Below are positions 7,388-16,222 of a stretch of DNA of 40,977 bases, piece after piece. Below the pieces are notes generated by a model, which had not been told where the DNA came from, searched no databases, and saw nothing but the letters and a program-made list of their open reading frames with translations. The DNA is taken from assembly GCA_900550375.1 (NCBI GenBank), contig URRP01000023.1, positions 1-40,977 on the forward strand, written 5' to 3'. The first letter of the stretch is position 1, and the number at the start of each line of letters is the position of its first letter. Source of the DNA: an uncultured Alistipes sp. (GTDB lineage: Bacteria > Bacteroidota > Bacteroidia > Bacteroidales > Rikenellaceae). Made by a program: the position numbers and the translations under genes.

Positions 7388-8566
7388 ATGCAGCGTGTTG
7401 TCATAGGACTTTCGGGAGGCGTCGACTCCTCGGTGGCGGCCTATCTGCTCAAGGAGCAGGGCTACGACGTGGTGGGGCTTTTCATGATTAACTGGCACGA
7501 TACGACGGGCACGCTCGAGGGCGACTGCCCGTGGCACGACGACCGCGTGTTCGCCGAACTGGTAGCCAAACGGCTCGATATTCCCTTTCACGTGGTCGAC
7601 CTTTCGGAGGAGTATCGGCGGCGGGTGGTCGACTATATGTTCGCGGAGTACGAGCAGGGGCGTACACCCAATCCCGACGTGCTGTGCAACCGCGAGATCA
7701 AGTTCGACGTCTTTCTGAAGGAGGCGCTCAAACTGGGAGCCGATTTCGTGGCCACGGGGCACTACTGCCGGCGGGAGTGCGTCACGGCGGCCGACGGCAC
7801 CGAACATTACCGCTTGCTGGCGGGCGTCGACGGCAACAAGGATCAGAGCTATTTTCTCTGTCAGCTGTCGCAGGAGCAGTTGTCGCGGGCCCTTTTTCCT
7901 GTCGGGGACCTTACCAAACCCGAAGTGCGGCGCATTGCCGACGAACAGCATCTGGCCACGGCCAAGCGCAAGGATTCGCAGGGCATCTGTTTCGTGGGCA
8001 AGGTCGATCTGCCCGTTTTCTTGCAGCAGAAGCTTGCCTCCAAGCGGGGCAATGTCCACGAGATCAAGGCCGAATGGCCGAAATATACCCGTGCCGCCGC
8101 ACCCGACGACTTGCCGGCGCTGGCCGAGCCGTGGCGGTATACCGTGCGCGACGGCAAGAAGATCGGCGAGCATAACGGGGCGCATTTCTATACGATCGGT
8201 CAGCGCAAGGGGCTGGGGATCGGCGGCCGCCGCGAGTCGTTGTTCGTGCTGGCCACCGACGTCGGGCAGAACGTGATCTATGTCGGCGAGGGCGACGCCC
8301 ATCCGGGACTCTACCGCAGGGCGCTCTTCATCAAGACCGACGAGCTGCATTGGATCGATCCCGCCGAACGGATGCGGGTGGGCGAGCGGCGGCGTTTTTC
8401 GGTGCGCATCCGTTACCGTCAGCCGTTGCAGGGCGCCGAACTGATCGTACGCGACGAGGGCGGGTATCTGCTCTTCGACGAGCCGCAGCGGGGTGTCACG
8501 GCCGGTCAGTTCGCTGCTTGGTACGACGGCGCGGCGCTGGTCGGATCGGGGGTGATCGACCGGTAA
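7388..8566 (+). CDS. mnmA: tRNA-specific 2-thiouridylase MnmA
   Basis: A 392-residue enzyme that makes s2U34 in tRNA-Lys, -Glu and -Gln using ATP and relayed persulfide sulfur. The PP-loop SGGVDSS is at residues 9-15; the catalytic cysteines are C100 in DVLCN and C201 in GICFVG; GHYCRR and KDQSYFLCQL are further family motifs. The central and C-terminal beta-barrel domains are complete (GQRKGLGIGG near residue 275). It starts 19 bases after rimM, so it probably belongs to the rpsP-rimM-mnmA transcription unit and links ribosome and tRNA maturation. Confidence 0.95.
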   Translation: MQRVVIGLSGGVDSSVAAYLLKEQGYDVVGLFMINWHDTTGTLEGDCPWHDDRVFAELVAKRLDIPFHVVDLSEEYRRRVVDYMFAEYEQGRTPNPDVLCNREIKFDVFLKEALKLGADFVATGHYCRRECVTAADGTEHYRLLAGVDGNKDQSYFLCQLSQEQLSRALFPVGDLTKPEVRRIADEQHLATAKRKDSQGICFVGKVDLPVFLQQKLASKRGNVHEIKAEWPKYTRAAAPDDLPALAEPWRYTVRDGKKIGEHNGAHFYTIGQRKGLGIGGRRESLFVLATDVGQNVIYVGEGDAHPGLYRRALFIKTDELHWIDPAERMRVGERRRFSVRIRYRQPLQGAELIVRDEGGYLLFDEPQRGVTAGQFAAWYDGAALVGSGVIDR

Positions 8567-8808
8567 CGCTTTTTTTCGATTCTCCGGCCGTCTGCTGCAG
8601 CCTCTTCGGGATAACATATGCCGGGCTGCGACTCCTCTGCACTGCGGGAAAGCGGGATGAGAAGGTGTCCGCAGGGCTGCAAGGGTTCTGTTTTGCGAAA
8701 ATGAAGGGAACGGCATCGATCGACGTTCGATATTCGCTCGAAATTTCTGATTCGCCGCTTGGCGGATTCCCGTTTTTTACTATCTTTACATACGCTAATT
8801 CGTCTTAC

Positions 8809-9639
8809 GTGCCGAAGTTACGGGTCATAACGGGGTGGATCGCGGGCCTGTGCCTGCTGATCGCGGGGTTCACTGCCCGCGCGCAGCCGCTGCATGGCGT
8901 GGCCTTCTATGATGTCGACGGTCTCTACGATACCGTCCCGTCGCCGTTCGGCAACGATACGCGGTTTCTGCCGCGCGGCCAGATGCGCTGGACGGACGAG
9001 CGCTATGGCCGCAAAGTGGCGCAGACGGCCGCTGTGATCGATTCGCTCGGCCTGCCACTCGTCTGTCTGTACGGCGTCGAGAACGAGTCGGTCGTCCGCG
9101 ATGTGGTCGGGGCCTGCAAGGGCGATTACGCCTATCTGTTCCGCACGACCGACAGCTACAACGGGCTGGATTTCGCCCTGCTTTACTTCGGCGACCGCTT
9201 CTTCCCCGACCGCGTCGATGCCGGTCATTTCTGGATGACGGCGGCGGGCGAATTGCGCGGTGCGGGCCGCGTGTGTCTGCTGATGAGCTCCAGCGACCGT
9301 TATATCGGGTACAAGGTCGAAGAGCATCGCCGGCTTCGTCCCGATGAACGGCTGTTGGTGCTGGGCCGCACGGCGGGTGTCGAACCGCAGCGCAGCGGGT
9401 TGTCCGAGCCTCTTGCGGCGGCGCAACGGGCCGGACGGGGTACGCGACGTGTGGGCAACAAGTGGGAGATGCGCAGCAATGTGCTGATCGATACGGCGTT
9501 CCATATCGTGCGCGGAGATGTCTACGCCCGCCGCTGGCTGTTCTCTGCGTCGGGCGAAGCGCCGTGGGCGACCTATACCCGCCGGCGGTACGAAGGCGGG
9601 CCGGGTGCTAATTTGCCGGTATTCTGTTATTTCCGTTGA
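8809..9639 (+). CDS. Exported endonuclease/exonuclease/phosphatase-fold protein, probably catalytically dead
   Basis: A 276-residue protein read from GTG 8809, with a signal peptide (residues 1-26, ending TARAQ). The layout follows exported Bacteroidota EEP-domain proteins: AFYDVDGLYDT, RFLPRGQMRWTDERYGRKV, GVENESVV, TDSYNGLDFALLYF, and an ending YEGGPGANLPVF. The residues that bind metal and phosphate in active members appear lost: the first motif has D35 where Asn is usual, LYGVEN has G89 in place of the catalytic Glu, the NHWPS-like box reads SSSDR (about 160-164), the GDFND-like box reads GRTAG (186-190), and the final SDH reads GAN (266-268). Fold kept, chemistry probably gone. TATCTTTA at about 8781-8788 may be its -7 element. 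Confidence 0.75.
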   Translation: MPKLRVITGWIAGLCLLIAGFTARAQPLHGVAFYDVDGLYDTVPSPFGNDTRFLPRGQMRWTDERYGRKVAQTAAVIDSLGLPLVCLYGVENESVVRDVVGACKGDYAYLFRTTDSYNGLDFALLYFGDRFFPDRVDAGHFWMTAAGELRGAGRVCLLMSSSDRYIGYKVEEHRRLRPDERLLVLGRTAGVEPQRSGLSEPLAAAQRAGRGTRRVGNKWEMRSNVLIDTAFHIVRGDVYARRWLFSASGEAPWATYTRRRYEGGPGANLPVFCYFR

Positions 9640-9667
9640 TCGATTTGTTATTATTGCTGCTCTATTT

Positions 9668-9699
9668 TTTGGAAGAATAGAAAAAAATAACTATATTCG
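9668..9699 (+). promoter_or_regulatory. ppdK promoter
   Basis: TTTG (9668-9671), 20 bases, TATATTCG (9692-9699), one mismatch from the Bacteroidota consensus. The AT-rich leader of about 65 bases ends at the ppdK ATG. Confidence 0.78.
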
Positions 9700-9769
9700 C
9701 AATCCATTTAGAAGAATAAGTTAAAAATAAAATAAAGAACCTTTAGGATAGTTAAAATTTTTAGGAATT

Positions 9770-12499
9770 ATGGCAGATGTAAAACGTGTTTATACCTTCG
9801 GCAACAAGGCCGCCGAGGGCAATGGTAAGATGCGCGAGCTGCTGGGTGGTAAGGGTGCCAATCTGGCCGAGATGAATCTCATCGGCATTCCCGTTCCCCC
9901 GGGCTTTACGATTACGACGGATGTATGTAGGGAGTATTACGCTCACGGAAAAGATAAGGTCATCGAGTTGCTGCGCCCCGAAGTGGAGCGTGCGGTGAAA
10001 TACGTCGAGCAGCTCACGAACATGCGCTTCGGCGACAAGACCATGCCGTTGCTGGTATCGGTGCGTTCGGGTGCCCGTGCTTCGATGCCGGGCATGATGG
10101 ATACGATTCTGAATCTCGGTATGAACGACGTCGCCGTCGAAGCCGTAGCCAAGCGCACGGGCAATCCGCGTTTTGCATGGGATTCCTACCGCCGTTTCGT
10201 ACAGATGTACGGCGACGTGGTGCTGGGCATGAAACCCCAGTCGAAGGAGGATCACGATCCCTTCGAGGAGCTGATCGAGGCCCAGAAGGCCAAACGCGGC
10301 GTGAAGCAGGATACCGACCTGACGGCCGACGACCTGAAGGAGCTGGTCGCAGCGTTCAAGGCCGCCGTCAAGAAGCAGACGGGCGAGGACTTCCCGACCA
10401 ATCCGTGGGATCAGCTGTGGGGCGCCGTCTGCGCCGTTTTCGGTTCTTGGATGAACGACCGCGCCATTCTCTACCGCAAGCTCAACAACATCCCCGCCGA
10501 GTGGGGTACGGCCGTGTCGGTACAGGCGATGGTCTTCGGTAATATGGGAGCCAACTCGGCCACCGGCGTCGCTTTCTCGCGCGATGCCGCCACCGGCGAG
10601 AACCTCTTTAACGGCGAGTACCTCATCAACGCACAGGGCGAGGACGTGGTAGCGGGTATCCGCACGCCGCAGCAGATCACCCTCGAGGGGTCGAAGCGCT
10701 GGGCTAAGGCGCAGAATATCTCCGAGGAGGACCGCCGCACGAAATACCCCTCGCTGGAGGAGGTGATGCCGGCCGTTTACAAGGAGCTCGACGAGATCCA
10801 GCACCATCTGGAGAAGTACTTCACCGATATGCAGGACATCGAGTTCACCATTCAGGACGGCAAGTTGTGGATGCTGCAATGCCGCAACGGCAAACGTACG
10901 GGCGCCGCGATGGTCAAAATCGCCATGGATATGCTGCGCGAGGGGCTGATCGACGAAAAGACGGCCGTGCTGCGTTGCGAGCCTGCGAAGTTGGACGAAT
11001 TGCTGCACCCCGTCTTCGACAAGACGGCCATCAAGCACGCCGAGGTGATCGTCAAGGGTCTGCCCGCATCGCCGGGCGCTGCGACGGGACCGGTGGTCTT
11101 CTTTGCCGACGATGCCGAGAAGGTACTGGCCAAGACGGGTCAGAAGGCGGTGCTGGTGCGTATCGAGACGTCGCCCGAAGATTTGAAAGGTATGCTCGAC
11201 GCTGCGGGTATTCTCACCGCACGCGGCGGTATGACCTCGCACGCAGCCGTCGTGGCGCGCGGTATGGGCAAGTGCTGCGTATCGGGCGCCGGCGAGTTGA
11301 AAATCGATTACAAGACGCGTACGATCGCGGTCAACGGATATACGATCAAGGAGGGCGACTGGATTTCGCTCAACGGTTCGACCGGCGAGGTTTACCTCGG
11401 ACAGGTGGCTACGCGTGATGCCGATCTGAGCGGCGACTTCGGCAAGTTGATGGAGCTGGCCGGCAAGTATTCGGTGCTGAAGGTACGTGCCAACGCCGAC
11501 TCGCCGAAGGATGCCGAACAGGCGTTCGCATTCGGCGCGGAGGGTATCGGTCTCTGCCGCACGGAGCATATGTTCTTCGAGGGCGACCGCATCAAGGCCG
11601 TGCGCGAGATGATTCTCGCCGACGACGAGTCGGGCCGCCGCGTGGCGCTGGCGAAGCTGCTGCCTATCCAGCGCGGCGACTTCGAGGGTCTGTTCAAGGT
11701 GATGAAGGGCTATCCTGTGACGGTGCGTCTGCTGGATCCCCCTCTGCACGAGTTCGTGCCCCATTTCGAGAAGGAGCAGCGCGAGCTGGCCAAGGAGATG
11801 GGCGTGCCCTACGAGAAGATCGTGGCCAAGGTCGAAGCGCTGAGCGAGGTGAACCCCATGCTGGGCCACCGCGGCTGCCGTCTGGGCAATACCTATCCCG
11901 AGATTACGGAGATGCAGACGCGCGCCATCATCGAGGCTGCGATGAACGTCCGTGCGGCGGGTATTCCTGTGCATGTGGAGATTATGGTTCCGCTGGTGGG
12001 TAATCACAAGGAGCTGCGTTATCAGAAGAATATCATCGACCGCACGGCCGAAGAGGTCTTCGCCGAGCGCAACGACAAGATCGACTATATGGTCGGCACG
12101 ATGATCGAGGTGCCGCGTGCGGCCGTGACGGCCAACCAGATCGCCGAGGTGGCGGAGTTCTTCTCGTTCGGTACGAACGACCTGACGCAGATGACGCTCG
12201 GTTTCTCGCGCGACGACATCGCCAAGTTCCTGCCGGTCTATCTGGAGAAGGGTATCCTGAAGAACGACCCGTTCCAGATCCTCGACCGCAACGGCGTGGG
12301 GCAGTTGATCCGCGAGGCGGTCTTCAAGGGCCGCAGCACCCGTCCGCAGCTCAAGTGCGGCATCTGCGGCGAACACGGCGGCGAACCTTCGTCGGTGGAG
12401 TTCTGCCACTATGCCGGTCTGAACTACGTCAGCTGCTCGCCGTTCCGCGTGCCGATCGCCCGTCTGGCGGCCGCTCACGCAGCGCTGTGCGAGAAGTAG
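9770..12499 (+). CDS. ppdK: Pyruvate, phosphate dikinase
   Basis: A 909-residue enzyme that interconverts pyruvate, ATP and phosphate with PEP, AMP and PPi. The N-terminal ATP-grasp domain (about 1-390) begins with FGNKAAEGNG and GGKGANLAEM; the swivelling phosphohistidine domain carries GGMTSHAAVVARG with the phosphorylated His at residue 491; the C-terminal TIM barrel binds pyruvate/PEP, with GLCRTEHMFF, the catalytic-cysteine region YVSCSPFRVPIARLA and GEHGGEPSSV. The usual length is 870-910. In anaerobic Bacteroidota it works in glycolysis or PEP supply with PPi economy. It has its own promoter and a following hairpin, so it is monocistronic. Confidence 0.97.
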   Translation: MADVKRVYTFGNKAAEGNGKMRELLGGKGANLAEMNLIGIPVPPGFTITTDVCREYYAHGKDKVIELLRPEVERAVKYVEQLTNMRFGDKTMPLLVSVRSGARASMPGMMDTILNLGMNDVAVEAVAKRTGNPRFAWDSYRRFVQMYGDVVLGMKPQSKEDHDPFEELIEAQKAKRGVKQDTDLTADDLKELVAAFKAAVKKQTGEDFPTNPWDQLWGAVCAVFGSWMNDRAILYRKLNNIPAEWGTAVSVQAMVFGNMGANSATGVAFSRDAATGENLFNGEYLINAQGEDVVAGIRTPQQITLEGSKRWAKAQNISEEDRRTKYPSLEEVMPAVYKELDEIQHHLEKYFTDMQDIEFTIQDGKLWMLQCRNGKRTGAAMVKIAMDMLREGLIDEKTAVLRCEPAKLDELLHPVFDKTAIKHAEVIVKGLPASPGAATGPVVFFADDAEKVLAKTGQKAVLVRIETSPEDLKGMLDAAGILTARGGMTSHAAVVARGMGKCCVSGAGELKIDYKTRTIAVNGYTIKEGDWISLNGSTGEVYLGQVATRDADLSGDFGKLMELAGKYSVLKVRANADSPKDAEQAFAFGAEGIGLCRTEHMFFEGDRIKAVREMILADDESGRRVALAKLLPIQRGDFEGLFKVMKGYPVTVRLLDPPLHEFVPHFEKEQRELAKEMGVPYEKIVAKVEALSEVNPMLGHRGCRLGNTYPEITEMQTRAIIEAAMNVRAAGIPVHVEIMVPLVGNHKELRYQKNIIDRTAEEVFAERNDKIDYMVGTMIEVPRAAVTANQIAEVAEFFSFGTNDLTQMTLGFSRDDIAKFLPVYLEKGILKNDPFQILDRNGVGQLIREAVFKGRSTRPQLKCGICGEHGGEPSSVEFCHYAGLNYVSCSPFRVPIARLAAAHAALCEK

Positions 12500-12514
12500 G
12501 ATAGTGCTTGAAAA

Positions 12515-12545
12515 ACGAACAGCCCGTCTAAAACGGGCTGTTCGT
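12515..12545 (+). terminator. ppdK terminator
   Basis: A perfect 13-bp stem (12515-12527 with 12533-12545), five-base loop. The following sequence is GGTTAAAA rather than a strong T run, so the hairpin may stabilise the 3' end as much as terminate. Confidence 0.7.
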
Positions 12546-12574
12546 GGTTAAAAAGAGGAATTCTATTGAAAAAA

Positions 12575-12606
12575 TTGACAACTTGGCAAAATTTTTTCTA
12601 TTTTTG
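12575..12606 (+). promoter_or_regulatory. Promoter of the outer-membrane protein gene
   Basis: ATTG (12574-12577), 21 bases, TATTTTTG (12599-12606): full -7 match and a one-mismatch -33. It ends 30 bases before the start codon. Confidence 0.72.
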
Positions 12607-12636
12607 AAAACCGGAATTTAAAATCTGATTAGAAAG

Positions 12637-13101
12637 ATGAAAAAATTGTTTTTGTTACTTGCGGCTGCCGTTTGCATCTCTACGACGGCTTCGGCGCAGG
12701 ATAAGGGCGACTGGGCGATTATGCCTCGCGTAAACATCTACACGGCGTGGGATGCGGACACGGTCTTCGGTATCGGAGCCGCCGCACGTTACAACGTACT
12801 CGATCAGCTGCGTCTGGAACCGGCGTTGACGTTGCTCTGCCACGACGGCTGCTCGATCGACCTGAATTGCGACGTGCAGTATCTCTTCCCCGTGGCCGAC
12901 CGTTGGAATCTCTATCCGCTGGCAGGTCTCAGCGTCAATGATTTCGGCGACTGGTCGGCCGGTATCAACCTCGGTGCCGGTTTCGACTATTCGGTTGCCG
13001 ACCGGTGGGACGTTACCGCTGGCCTGAAGTACATGATCGAGACCCACAAGAACTGGAGCAATCCGCTGATTATCTCGGTAGGCGCTTCCTATCGCTTCTA
13101 A
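12637..13101 (+). CDS. Small outer-membrane beta-barrel protein
   Basis: A 154-residue protein with a signal peptide (MKKLFLLLAAAVCIS, cleavage after TASA). The mature part is a run of alternating amphipathic strands (GIGAAARYNV, LRLEPALTLL, DVQYLFPV, AGINLGAGFDYSV) and it ends in the aromatic SVGASYRF, the C-terminal signature used for BAM insertion. This fits an eight-stranded porin-like or OmpA/X-type barrel. A promoter and a strong terminator frame it as a single-gene unit. The ligand or role cannot be told from the sequence. Confidence 0.85.
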   Translation: MKKLFLLLAAAVCISTTASAQDKGDWAIMPRVNIYTAWDADTVFGIGAAARYNVLDQLRLEPALTLLCHDGCSIDLNCDVQYLFPVADRWNLYPLAGLSVNDFGDWSAGINLGAGFDYSVADRWDVTAGLKYMIETHKNWSNPLIISVGASYRF

Positions 13102-13120
13102 GAAGAGAGCTCAAAAAAGC

Positions 13121-13150
13121 AAGGCCGCGGGATTCCCGCGGCCTTTTTTG
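13121..13150 (+). terminator. Strong terminator after the outer-membrane protein gene
   Basis: An 11-bp GC-rich stem AAGGCCGCGGG / CCCGCGGCCTT with a three-base loop and T6 on the plus side; A6 on the other side makes it usable for the convergent nitroreductase gene as well. Confidence 0.92.
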
Positions 13151-13166
13151 CATGATTCCCGTTCCG

Positions 13167-13826
13167 CTATTTCCCGACCGATTGCGCCAGAATGAAGCGG
13201 TACCGCGCCGGATCGAGCTGCATCAGGGCGAGCAGTTCGTCGGCTGCCGCACTGCCGCGCGTGATCGATCGCAGCGCATGGCCGGCGGTGTAGAGGTTGA
13301 CGTTCTCGGCATATCCTGCGGCATCCATTGCGCAGAGGTTCAAGACGTTCTCTTCTGGAATGCCCTTGCTTTCGTAGGTTTGAAGGTCGGCGATGTAGAC
13401 CAGATTGAGTGGTGCGGTCGCTACGAAGGGCTGACGTCCGGCGGCGGCTCGGTGGTCTCCTTCGGCTACGCGGGTCAGCGTCTTTTTGCGGCCGTCGTAA
13501 CGGTAGATTCCCTCTTCGAAAACGGCATAGACCGTAATGGGATAGAGCGCCAGCGCCGAAGGCGCCGTCAGTCGTCCGTCCGCGCGGTTCTCGCCCGCTG
13601 CGGCCCACAACACGCCCGAAAGCTCTTCGAGGGTCAGTTTTTCGGGGCCGAACTCCCGCCACGAACGTCGTGCGGCGAGCGCTTCGTTGATCGTCGCGCC
13701 GCCTTTGGCCGCTGGCGCGGCGAGTGCGATGGTCTCGGTCATGATGACAGGTGTGGCCGCCGGCTTGGGCGGCTGTGTCGCGCACGCTCCCAGAAGAGCT
13801 GCTGCGGCGAAGAGAACGTTTTTCAT
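13167..13826 (-). CDS. SagB/ThcOx-type nitroreductase-family lipoprotein
   Basis: A 219-residue protein with a lipoprotein signal (MKNVLFAAAALLGAC; Cys15 would be lipidated). The rest matches small FMN-dependent nitroreductase-family proteins of the SagB/ThcOx type: RRSWREFGPEKLTLEELSG (FMN-phosphate-binding Arg region), PSALALYP, GIYRYDG and the helical C-terminus. Such proteins are common as exported oxidoreductases in Bacteroidota; the substrate is unknown. An alternative ATG lies 9 bases upstream (13835). It is divergent from the MFS gene and converges on the terminator at 13121-13150. Confidence 0.83.
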   Translation of the reverse strand: MKNVLFAAAALLGACATQPPKPAATPVIMTETIALAAPAAKGGATINEALAARRSWREFGPEKLTLEELSGVLWAAAGENRADGRLTAPSALALYPITVYAVFEEGIYRYDGRKKTLTRVAEGDHRAAAGRQPFVATAPLNLVYIADLQTYESKGIPEENVLNLCAMDAAGYAENVNLYTAGHALRSITRGSAAADELLALMQLDPARYRFILAQSVGK

Positions 13827-13934
13827 GGCTTGCATGGTTTTGGCAGGAAAAGAGTTTGTTTTCGGCCGTCGTTTTCGGGTCCGGCATAAACGCAGACGGA
13901 GTCTGCCTTCGCCCGACGAAAACGGCCGTCTGAG

Positions 13935-13942
13935 CAAATATA
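13935..13942 (-). promoter_or_regulatory. Probable -7 element of the nitroreductase gene
   Basis: CAAATATA on the plus strand reads TATATTTG on the minus strand, a full -7 match about 110 bases before the start codon. No clear -33 box is visible at the usual spacing. Confidence 0.45.
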
Positions 13943-13984
13943 GGAATTTTCCTCTTTCGAGAGGGCGCTCCCGATGAAAAGTTG

Positions 13985-13992
13985 TATTTTTG
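13985..13992 (+). promoter_or_regulatory. -7 element of the MFS gene; decides its start
   Basis: TATTTTTG matches TAnnTTTG. It lies inside the longest open frame, so transcription would begin near 14000 and the earlier ATG at 13974 would not be in the message. The start at 14019 is therefore preferred. The -33 box is weak. Confidence 0.6.
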
Positions 13993-14018
13993 TCGACGGA
14001 AAATCGAGTACAAAAATC

Positions 14019-15428
14019 ATGACAGGACAGATCGTAGGAGATACCGAGTGGAACGGGCTGCCGATGCCGCATCGTCTGTGGGCGATTCTGGCCGTTACGT
14101 TCGGTGTGGCCCTGTCGGTTCTGGACGGTACGATCGCCAACGTCGCACTGCCGACCATCGCCCACGAACTGGGCGTCTCGTCGGCCAATTCGATCTGGGT
14201 GGTCAATGCCTATCAGCTGGCCATCGTCGTCTCGCTGCTGAGTTTCTCGACGCTGGGCGATGTCGTGGGTTATCGCCGCGTCTATATCGGCGGTCTGGCG
14301 CTTTTCACCCTCGCGTCGGTAGGCTGCGTCTTTGCCGACTCGCTCGAAATGCTGATCGCCATGCGGGTGATTCAGGGTTTCGGCGGTGCGGCGGTGATGA
14401 GCATCAATATGTCGATCATCCGCATCATCTATCCGCGCGACCAATTGGGGCGCGGTATGGGCATCAACGCTACGGTCGTGGCCATCGCCTCGGTGGCGGG
14501 GCCGACACTTGCCGCCGCCATCCTTTCGATGGCGTCGTGGCACAGGTTGTTCGCCATCAATATCCCCATCGGCATTGCGGCGATCTGGCTCAGCGCCCGT
14601 TTTCTGCCGCACAATCCCGTTCAACTCTCCGACCGTCGTTTCGACTGGCGCGACGGCGTGATGAATGCCCTGACCTTCGGTCTGCTGATCGCTTCGGTCG
14701 AGGGCTTTTCGCACGGACTCGATCCGCGTGTCGTAGCCTGCGGTGCGGCGGCCTTCTGCGTCGTGGGGTATCTCTTCGTGCGCAGCCAGCTTCGGAAGCC
14801 CTTTCCGCTGCTGCCGTTCGATCTGCTGCGCATCCCGATCTTCTCGCTTTCGATCTTTACCTCGATCTGCTCCTTCGTGGCGCAGATGCTGGCGATGGTC
14901 GCGCTGCCGTTCTTCTTACAGAAGGAGTTGGGTTACAGCGATGTCCAGACCGGACTGCTGCTCACGGCGTGGCCTGCCGTGATCGTCGTCGTGGCTCCCG
15001 TGGCCGGGATGCTGGTGGAACGTGTTCATGCGGGAATTCTGGGCGGCATAGGACTGGCGGTCATGGCGGCCGGTTTGCTGCTGCTGGCCCTGCTGCCCGA
15101 TCATCCGACCGACGGAGCGATCATCTGGCGGCTGGTGGTGTGCGGCGCCGGTTTCGGGCTGTTCCAGTCGCCCAACAACAGCATTCTCATCGCCTCGGCG
15201 CCCGCCTACCGCAGCGGTTCGGCCAGCGGAATGCTCGCTACGGCGCGGCTCGTCGGCCAGACGACGGGTGCGGCGCTCATGGCGCTCTTCTTCCATATCT
15301 TCCCGTCGAACAGCACCCATCTGGCGCTTTATGTCTCCGCCTCGCTGGCCTTCGTCGGCGCGCTGGCCAGCAGTACCCGCATCTCGCTGGCACTGCCCGC
15401 GTCGCTGCGCCGCAGCAAGGGTGTCTAA
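14019..15428 (+). CDS. MFS transporter, DHA2 (14-helix) drug exporter type
   Basis: A 469-residue inner-membrane protein with about 14 hydrophobic helices. The first helix carries LDGTIANVALPTIA, the DHA2-family motif; GDVVGYRRVYIGG is motif A between helices 2 and 3; QGFGGAAVMS and the GPTLAAAIL segment (motif C) support an exporter (proton antiport). Closest in type to EmrB/QacA-like proteins. No membrane-fusion partner is next to it. The gene overlaps the stop of the convergent LUD gene by three bases. The substrate cannot be predicted. Confidence 0.88.
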   Translation: MTGQIVGDTEWNGLPMPHRLWAILAVTFGVALSVLDGTIANVALPTIAHELGVSSANSIWVVNAYQLAIVVSLLSFSTLGDVVGYRRVYIGGLALFTLASVGCVFADSLEMLIAMRVIQGFGGAAVMSINMSIIRIIYPRDQLGRGMGINATVVAIASVAGPTLAAAILSMASWHRLFAINIPIGIAAIWLSARFLPHNPVQLSDRRFDWRDGVMNALTFGLLIASVEGFSHGLDPRVVACGAAAFCVVGYLFVRSQLRKPFPLLPFDLLRIPIFSLSIFTSICSFVAQMLAMVALPFFLQKELGYSDVQTGLLLTAWPAVIVVVAPVAGMLVERVHAGILGGIGLAVMAAGLLLLALLPDHPTDGAIIWRLVVCGAGFGLFQSPNNSILIASAPAYRSGSASGMLATARLVGQTTGAALMALFFHIFPSNSTHLALYVSASLAFVGALASSTRISLALPASLRRSKGV

Positions 15429-16076
15429 AGTCCTAAATCTTCGTCGATCAGCAGCACGAGAATCCGTCCGGCGGGGTAACACCTCTCGAGCGATACGCGT
15501 GCATTGCAGATGCGCTGCGGTGAGTTGCAGTCGGAGCAGCGGCCCGTCACGGCGCAGGGCGTGCGGAATCCCGGGTGGCGTGCGACGTTCTTCGGACCGG
15601 CGATTTCACGGACGCGCCGCTCGGCATCGGCCTGCGTGTCGACGAGCTTGTTACGGCCGGCCAGCAGTACGACCCTGCGCGGCCCGAAGAGCACGGGGGC
15701 CACGCGGTTACCCACCATATCGACCCAGTAGAGCGATCCGTCGAGCGTGACGGCGTTGACGCCCGTCATGAAAAAGTCGGCGAGAAGCCCTTTTCGCCGC
15801 ACTTCGAGCTGCTCGGGACGCGGCAGAGCGGGGATCGAATCCGTCGATGAATTCGTAGCGTTCGCCGCGGCGCAGCTCGTCGATGATGCCTGTCGCGCGC
15901 AAGGTCATCGAATCGCCGTAGGAGATCGATTGCGGGGCGCAGCGGGCAATTTCGTCGTGCAGCAACCGGCCCGCTTCGGCGAGGTCGGCAGCGCATACGG
16001 CTTCGAACCCGTGACGGCGGAGCTGTCGGACGCAGGTGTCGAGCCGTGTCGCGGAGTCGGGGGTTTCGTTTTGCAT
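15425..16076 (-). pseudogene. LUD-domain (lactate-utilisation-like, DUF162) protein, frameshifted
   Basis: Two minus-strand frames together form one LUD/YkgG-like protein. The N-terminal part begins at ATG 16076 (MQNETPDSATRL) and reads in frame through SISYGDSMTLRATGI to EFIDGFDP. The C-terminal part continues in another frame as RPEQLEVRRKGLLADFFMTG, then GNRVAPVLFGP, a Cys-rich segment (CAVTGRCSDCNS, CN) and ends at TAG 15425-15427. Removing one base in the GGGG run at 15830-15833 joins them as FDPALPRPEQLEV; the total, 652 bases, is one more than a multiple of three. The frameshift is in a homopolymer, so a sequencing error or phase change is as possible as a true pseudogene. Confidence 0.85.
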
Positions 16077-16190
16077 GGTCGAATTCCTTTTTTCGTTTTC
16101 TGCGTTCGGCATAGCCTGCGAGCAGTCTCTGTCCTCGCTGATCGAAAACGGTGAATATCTTTCTTCGTTTTCGCGGAGATTTCTCCGAAA

Positions 16191-16198
16191 CAAAGATA
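16191..16198 (-). promoter_or_regulatory. Probable -7 element of the LUD gene
   Basis: CAAAGATA on the plus strand reads TATCTTTG on the minus strand, a full -7 match about 115 bases before ATG 16076. The -33 box is unclear. Confidence 0.45.
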
Positions 16199-16222
16199 GC
16201 TATTTTGCGTCGATCCCTTGCA

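Noticed and set aside
9761..12478. 905-codon open frame on the minus strand across ppdK
   Set aside because: It is the mirror of the high-GC ppdK codon pattern; the plus-strand protein has all PPDK motifs and the antisense translation shows only His/Arg/Leu-rich low-information sequence.
13974..14018. Earlier ATG for the MFS gene
   Set aside because: A TATTTTTG -7 element lies at 13985-13992, inside that extension, and the family begins near the 14019 start.
15425..16193. Two separate small genes at the LUD locus
   Set aside because: Both halves belong to one LUD domain and join by a one-base change; neither is a complete domain alone.
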